Origin: Papaver somniferum
Lineage: Eukaryota; Streptophyta; Magnoliopsida; Ranunculales; Papaveraceae
Length of the DNA stretch: 64,000 bases
Direction of reading: 5' to 3'
Assembly (NCBI RefSeq): GCF_003573695.1
Contig: NC_039365.1
Span: 83,431,089-83,495,088 of the forward strand
Part shown: positions 58,490 to 64,000 of the stretch, in pieces
Layout: every line of letters begins with the position of its first letter
How positions within the stretch are numbered: the first letter of the stretch is position 1
The notes under the pieces: generated by a model
What the model was told of the DNA's origin: nothing
Database searches by the model: none
The model's input: only the letters and a program-made list of their open reading frames with translations
Translations under genes and position numbers: made by a program

Positions 58490-59995
58490 GCACTTTCGGC
58501 TAGGTGGATGATTCAGCAAACCTAGCCGAAAATGCCTATAATTGTTGAAAAATAAACTTTCATAGTCGTAAATCTGAACACGGTTAGAAACTCCCAGACG
58601 TAAATTTATTAGCGGTTTGGAAACCTGTCCGTTGTCTGTTCACGGTTGGGAAAAACCTGGTCGTTGTGTGGTCTGAATTCCCTGAACTACAATGAGTCAT
58701 GTTTACGGCTAGATATCCAGGCCGTGTAAATGATCACGGTTAGGACTTAAATCCGTAAATGTATTTACGTCTTGGTCGACCTAGTACATTCCCAGCCGTA
58801 ATTCCGGAAACGGTTTGGAAACCCATCCATGATATATTACGGTTGGGACATTCCTATCCGTGTAGTACTCTGGTAAACCAAAAAAAAAGGGATCCTAGTA
58901 ACGGCTACATATCCAAACCGTAATTTCTTCAACGGACAGGAATCCCAGCCGTTATTCTGGTTAAAAGTAAAAAATCAGAATTACGGCCAGAAATCTCAAT
59001 CATAACTCTGACGGAACACCAACTCTGCAGGTTATACAGAATTACGACTTGGTCTACCTAGCTTTTTCCTAGACGTAATTCTCTATAATTTCATTTGTAC
59101 CACTTCAAATCGGCTAGTTTTTTGAATTTTGAAAAATAGATCTGTTAGAAGACTAATCTATAGAAGGTTCTAGTTGTTCAACCACCTATTTAAACTTAAA
59201 ACAACTTGTTCTCCATATAACCACCCATTCCAAATAAAAATCACACCTACAAGCTCTATTAAAACTCCTACTAACTCAATACAATGTACTCAAAGGATAA
59301 ACCCGACTTTACTTTGGCTGAAGACTTATCCCTTTGCCAAGTCAATCTTATTGGATTTTTTTTTTTTTGAAATTTTTTGTAGTGAAACAGGTAACGCTAA
59401 CAACTGTGATGGGATTGAATTGTGTCTTCGATTCTCAAACATAAACAAAAAAGTGGAAGAGTATATGGCTTTACTTCGTATGTGCAAGCAACTTCGACTT
59501 AGGTGAGACTGATGAAGAAGTCGTAGCTCAAACTAACAAGGAATGGAGGAAATGGAAAGGTTATAATTTCAACTTCGAAGCTCAAATGACCATCATCAAA
59601 GATTTCTTGATACATCGAAAGGGATGTTATTAAAACCAACTTTGTAATGGGGATATATTAAGCATGTAATGAGTTTTATTGTGGTATAGTTAATGAAAGT
59701 ATTAGTAATTTTCAATCGTATTAAGAATTCATGTTCAATCAAAAATTTTCTCAACTTTCAAATATAATTACGGACGGGAAATTTATGTAAACCCAGCTGT
59801 AATGCAGACGCGGGTTATATTGGGAAGAATAACGTCCAGAAATTCGTAAATTCTCATCCGTTTTTTGTAGTCACGGCTGGGAGTTCCTAATATCCCAACC
59901 GTTTTTTGTGTTCACGGCTGGGAGTTCATAATATCCGAACCGTTCAATATATTTTCGGCCGGGTCAACACATTTTCCCAGCCGTAACAACAGAAA
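58490..59995. repeat. Subterminal motif array, right
   Basis: Same motif as at 56250-56890 (CGGCTAGG, CCCAGCCGT, ACGGTTGGGA, GGCTGGGAGTTC), in both orientations, dense at 58490-59000 and again at 59770-59995. The gap between (about 59110-59760) lacks it and holds a short frame (59174-59506) without known domain. Two near-identical units with CACGGCTGGGAGTTC.TAATA sit next to each other at 59875-59940. Confidence 0.8.
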
Positions 59996-60369
59996 ATTCC
60001 AGATTTTCGAAGAATTTGAATTGATAAAATTGATGTTGGGAGTTGACTATAAGGTTATCTTGAGTTTTGCGATGAAGGGTTTCATCATTTTTCTTCAAAA
60101 TTTGTCAAAAAAAATTCACCAAAATCACCATTTTTCCTTCTTCAAAACTCAATAAAATCAAGTTTCGATTTCCAAAAACTTAATGTTTTGATTAGTCTAA
60201 TCGATTCACTAAGACTGATTAGTTAGCTTAATCACTTTAATTAGCACTAATCAAATTAAGGTTAGATTAGACATTAGAAAAAAGGATAGATAAGGGGTCG
60301 TATGGGTTGTTATTTCATGACCCCAAAAACCCATCCTTTTTAATCCCCAGTAATAGGATTCTTATTTAT

Positions 60370-61214
60370 ATGTAGAGGGATGACTCACTCACACTTTTAT
60401 TTTCACACCATTCCACTTTAGGTGTTTTTTTCTAATAAAACTTAAACAACAATAGATTTGAAACTAATATTTTATGATATATTTTTATAAAACTCTACGT
60501 TTCTATCAAAAATGAACACATTTTGAAACATATAAAACCTACTACTTTGAAAACCAGCCTTTTCATTTTCCTCACCTAAATACTAATGATAGGTGAAGAA
60601 GAGTCGTTGTTTCTCCCCTACTTGACCACTGATATTTGTGTGGTGGGTCTGTTGATTATTGTGCCTATCTGTAATGATGATTTAGTTTTGGTGGACCAAA
60701 TCTGACAAGATAACACCATAATCCAACCCAATGCTGAGATCTAATTTGACATTTCTCAGACTAGATATCCATCCATAATGAATGTTTCTTATTACAGCAG
60801 GAGAGTAATTTCTCATTTCTCCCCAATGATCATGCGGTAGGTCTGTTAATTATTGTGCTTACTAGTAATGATGAAAACCAAATAGGGTAAAATGAATAAG
60901 TGATAGCATCTTTTTTCCAATTGGGGTAAAATGAATAAGTGATAGCATCTGAGTACCAATTAATTAACCCATGGGTCAGCAGTATTCAGCTACTATCTTT
61001 TCTTGGTTAGCCATCAAGAAAGAAGAAACTACTATTGGAATTTGACAAAAATATACCAAAATCCCCTTCTGAAAGGGGAAAATAATGATGACATAATCAG
61101 AAGAGACTCGACTGATGACAGCAAAGAAAAAAGTGTGCCGAAGTGTGTTCACCTTTTCTGTTTATACTCAAAACAGTGACAAAATATATTACCGAGCCGA
61201 GTGCAAAAAGAAAT
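60370..61214. other. Intergenic DNA and ATAD3 3' flank
   Basis: No gene is seen. There is a direct repeat with GGGTAAAATGAATAAGTGATAG (about 60886 and 60925) and a diverged pair with GGTCTGTTAATTATTGTGC (near 60645 and 60840). The part close to 61214 is probably the 3' untranslated region of the ATAD3 gene. Confidence 0.45.
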
Positions 61215-62214
61215 CTACAGGCTACCCCCCTCGGAGGCTGCTAATTTCCTTCTCTGCTGGTGCTCAGCGACTTTATAATCCACCACCTGACGGAACAGAC
61301 TCGCATCAAGAACACATTCAGTACTCCCATAACAAGAAGCCTGAACACCAGCCATAAGCTTTGCTATCTCTCTTCCTGAAAACCCATCTGTCTTGACTGC
61401 AGCTTCACGAATAACATCATCAGACAAACCTTTAATCTCTATCTTTTGAGGTTGCTTTTGGAACAGTGATTTAATCCAGCTGGATTTTCTCTCTCCTGCT
61501 TTAGCAATGTATTTATCAAGGTAGAGTTTAAGCAGCTTGAAACGTTCGTCTTCACCGGGCAAGGGGAATTCAAGGACTTCATCGATACGGTCAGCAACTG
61601 CAGAATCTAGATCACCAGGACGGTTAGTGGCTAGAGCTAGAACTATATCTTTGGATTGGTCACCAGTGCGGAAAAGAAGCGCATTCAAAGCACTGCGTTG
61701 GGCTTCACTCATATATGTCTTGTTACGCCTGCAAAATTCAACAATTACGGCTTAAGCATTTAAATGAGGGATTCCATTTCACGAGCAAGAACGGACTGCG
61801 CTGATACACGTTTCTATCTCGAATAGGAGGCCAACAATTAAGAAAAATGACTTACTCGCAGAGAAAGGCATCTGCTTCATCGATGAAAAGCAACAAACCC
61901 CTTCTAGATTTTTTAGACCAATCGAACAATTGGTGTATCTTGGTAACAGCCTGTGATCCCAGCGGTGCAACATCTCCACCAGTCATCAACGCATAATCCA
62001 GACCCTGAAAAACACAATTCACAAGGTTCAGATGAATAAAAATGGAGAACAGAACATTGAAATATTATTAAAACCAGTTCTGCTGCTGAAATATAATAAT
62101 CTTGTAGAAACACCTGCCTAGAAGTCATAATGAGTAAGAATTAAGTAATAGTATTGGTGCTGTGACTCAAATAGTTTAACAAGGATGAAATCTGATGTGG
62201 TGGGAGTGGGGTTG

Positions 62215-62259
<45 letters not shown>

Positions 62260-63770
62260 GGGGTGGGGTGGGGGTGGTGGTGGTGGTGGGGGGGGGGGGG
62301 GGTGCGGTTGTGACGTTGTACAATTAAGGTGGCCATATAGAACTACTGAGGATATCGTGAGGTGGAATAGTGCCTCGCTGGTGGTGAAGCAGTGATGAGG
62401 TACTGGTAGCTATGTAGCAGAAGAAGAAAATTTGATAAATTTGCAGAAGCCAACACGAATGCACAAGTTGGAAATAACCTTTGACAATAGCGACAAAATA
62501 AATTGCTTAGAAAAGTAGCTTTGTTGCAATCAGAAAGTTGTTTCCAATAATCTATCCGTTCATGCTTTTGATTCTTTAGTTCAAATCTAAGTTGAAACAG
62601 TATTTATGGAAATGCTTAAATAGCGGCATTGTATATAATCTGTACAAGGTCCAAACTGTGCTAGTAACCAAAAGTATACAGGTTAGAGAATAATTTAGTA
62701 GTAGAGAAGGAGTTTCAGTCCAAACATAACAAGAAAAGGATAGATCTCATACAGATTTTCGTGCAAGTTCTCTGGCGGCCATAGTTTTCCCTGTTCCAGG
62801 AGGACCATAGAAGAGCATGTTTCTAAAAGGTGCTTGATGGGATTTAGTATTTGCAGTTGCACCAGCAAGTTGCTCGATTCGCTTATGAAGTGAAGGATGA
62901 AGAACCACATCACCAAAACCATTCCCTTTCACACCTTCAGCCTTTTGTGATAGAGAGCTAATTCCACGAGAAAAAATCCCTGACCAAGGGTACTTTCCTC
63001 TCGAGGACTCTCTGATCAAGGATGGTTGTCCGAGAACTCTGTCAACATATCCCCAAATCACCCTTGCACCCTCTCTGCACAAAGAGAATATACATGAAGG
63101 AATCCCAGTTAGCACAGTTCCAACAAATTTAAATTCTCTAACAAAACACATCAAGTCTAGATTTATCAGCCTACGGAAATGCTAGCAGAAAACCAACATC
63201 TGTTTTCAATTGTTCCCTTTGACTGAGGAGGTAGAAGACCTAAGGTGCAAGTGGATGCTGAGTTGCCGAATGACTTAAACTAGTCATTTAGTCCATGAAA
63301 TTACGAGGAACTAAGTAAATTGCAGAAAAGAACTTTCAGAGCTTCAAGATGAACAGATTGAGAGGTGAACAACAAACTCAACTTACAAATGAAACAAATG
63401 GTAAAGCAAAGTCTTCGTGTTTCCAACCACAACAAGTGATTATTCCCATTCAAACACGCAAAATAACTATTCACAATGATAAACAAGAGTCTTCCAATTT
63501 TTGTTGTTATCTCATACAAATGAACGTGAGAAGAAAATGAGCAGATTTAAGTCAAAACCAACTAGTAGGTTGACGAGTTACGACCAATATCAAATCCATA
63601 ACAACATGCATTGCATACTAATAAATTTATAGCTAGCATACTACAAAGCATGAAACAGCTCATAAGCATGCGCCAATACCTAGTTGTGTAAACCCCAGCT
63701 GCCAGAGCTGTAACTCCCCCGACCACTACGATCAGCTTATTTTGATCAGTTAATAAAGCCTTCACACCAC
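61215..63770 (-). CDS. ATAD3: ATAD3-type AAA+ ATPase, 3' four exons (gene runs off the right edge)
   Basis: Minus-strand exons 63770-63680, 63074-62753, 62004-61856 and 61728-61215 join in phase with GT..AG introns. Exon 63770 gives [27 protein letters not shown], a hydrophobic segment before the ATPase. Exon 63074 gives [20 protein letters not shown] and Walker A GPPGTGKT with RELARKS. Exon 62004 holds Walker [12 protein letters not shown]. The last exon starts [12 protein letters not shown] and carries [20 protein letters not shown] (sensor 1 and the arginine-finger region) and [20 protein letters not shown] (sensor 2), ending LAASEGGSL. Motif order and length fit the C-terminal half of plant ATAD3 proteins, which sit in organelle inner membranes and support nucleoid and membrane organisation. 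The N-terminal coiled-coil half lies outside the window. No stop or shift is seen, so it is likely functional. Confidence 0.93.
62214..62302 (+). repeat. GT microsatellite and long G-runs in an ATAD3 intron
   Basis: About 13 GT repeats are followed by an uninterrupted run of about 21 G, then GGGTGGGG units, GGT repeats and a further run of about 16 G. It lies in the 62005-62752 intron, on the non-coding strand, so the transcript carries C-runs. Length is likely to vary and to be misassembled. Confidence 0.85.
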
Positions 63771-64000
63771 CTGCAGAATACAGAAATGTTACCATTCTGC
63801 CAAATAAGGAAGTGGCTCAAAGTGACTACAAGTGTAGACAGATAGCATGAATGCAAAACCTTATGGTAAAATCAACATGTTGTACAGGTTACATTTCAGG
63901 AAATACTTATGAGTTATACTATTAGAGTGACACTTCCATGTTATGGTATATCATATAGCCACACTTCCAAAATTATCCTTGCTACAGATTATCTTAATGC

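Larger units (their letters stand above)
55621..60361. mobile_element. DNA-transposon-like element carrying a plant-mobile-domain gene
   Basis: The left end GAATCCTATTATCGGG and the right end, inverted, GAATCCTATTACTGGGG continue as an imperfect inverted repeat for about 50 bp (left ...GTGTGTTTTCGGGGGCTTGA, right inverted ...GGGTTTTTGGGGTCATGA). Direct 8-bp duplications TTATTTAT flank it (55613-55620, 60362-60369). Inside are a PMD-type gene and two zones filled with a CGGCTGGGA-like motif. No transposase domain is visible, so it is either non-autonomous or of a class I do not recognise. An 8-bp duplication fits hAT; long inverted repeats with a captured gene fit a Mutator-like element. Confidence 0.65.

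Noticed and set aside
62118..62395. Pro/His/Thr- and Gly/Val-rich frames over the GT/G tract
   Set aside because: Pure consequence of the microsatellite within an ATAD3 intron.

Overview
This is nuclear DNA of a flowering plant, probably a eudicot. It is AT-rich, has spliced genes with GT..AG introns, and is packed with plant transposon families. No bacterial or organellar genes, rRNA, tRNA or CRISPR arrays were seen. I cannot name the species from sequence alone.

Left half, about 616-31033: a nested block best read as one CACTA (En/Spm-type) DNA transposon, 619-31030, flanked by a 3-bp GTT duplication. It holds a decayed minus-strand second ORF (1542-3598) and a plus-strand tnp2 transposase (22490-30720). 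Four things broke into it. (1) A non-autonomous Athila-like Ty3/gypsy element, arranged LTR-internal-LTR-internal from 3599; it carries gag and protease but no reverse transcriptase or integrase, and its second internal copy runs straight into a ~144-bp satellite array (16650-20535). (2) A solo LTR with a perfect 5-bp duplication inside the tnp2 coding sequence (24313-25944). (3) A second CACTA of the same family in opposite orientation (26818 to about 30228), inserted in a TGT codon. (4) A deletion of about 1.74 kb between CGAATCT repeats that removed the C-terminal part of the outer transposase. The flanks (1-615, 31034-31900) look like pieces of an older gypsy-type LTR.

Middle, 31.9-52.0 kb: a dead PIF/Harbinger-type transposase (about 32690-33720, minus), a short tandem repeat, a hAT-like MITE with perfect 8-bp duplications (35663-36395), and a plant LINE with endonuclease, reverse transcriptase, zinc-binding and RNase H regions. 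The LINE is split at its zinc-binding region by an 8.7-kb minus-strand non-autonomous LTR element (42051-50791, TSD AGAAT).

Right part, 52.3-64.0 kb: the gene-bearing section. A second hAT-like MITE (52338-53094) ends about 160-170 bp before a small three-exon plant gene of unknown function (53267-54774, 141 aa). A 4.7-kb element with imperfect terminal inverted repeats and an 8-bp duplication (55621-60361) carries a damaged plant-mobile-domain gene inside dense arrays of a CGGCTGGGA-like motif. The window ends in the 3' part of a minus-strand ATAD3-type AAA+ ATPase gene (61215-63770), which continues past the right edge.

Only the 141-aa gene and the ATAD3 gene look like intact host genes; nearly everything else is transposon-derived. 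The most unusual items are the PMD-carrying element, the inverted CACTA transposase copies that could form a long hairpin, and the tandem gag-protease element fused to a satellite.
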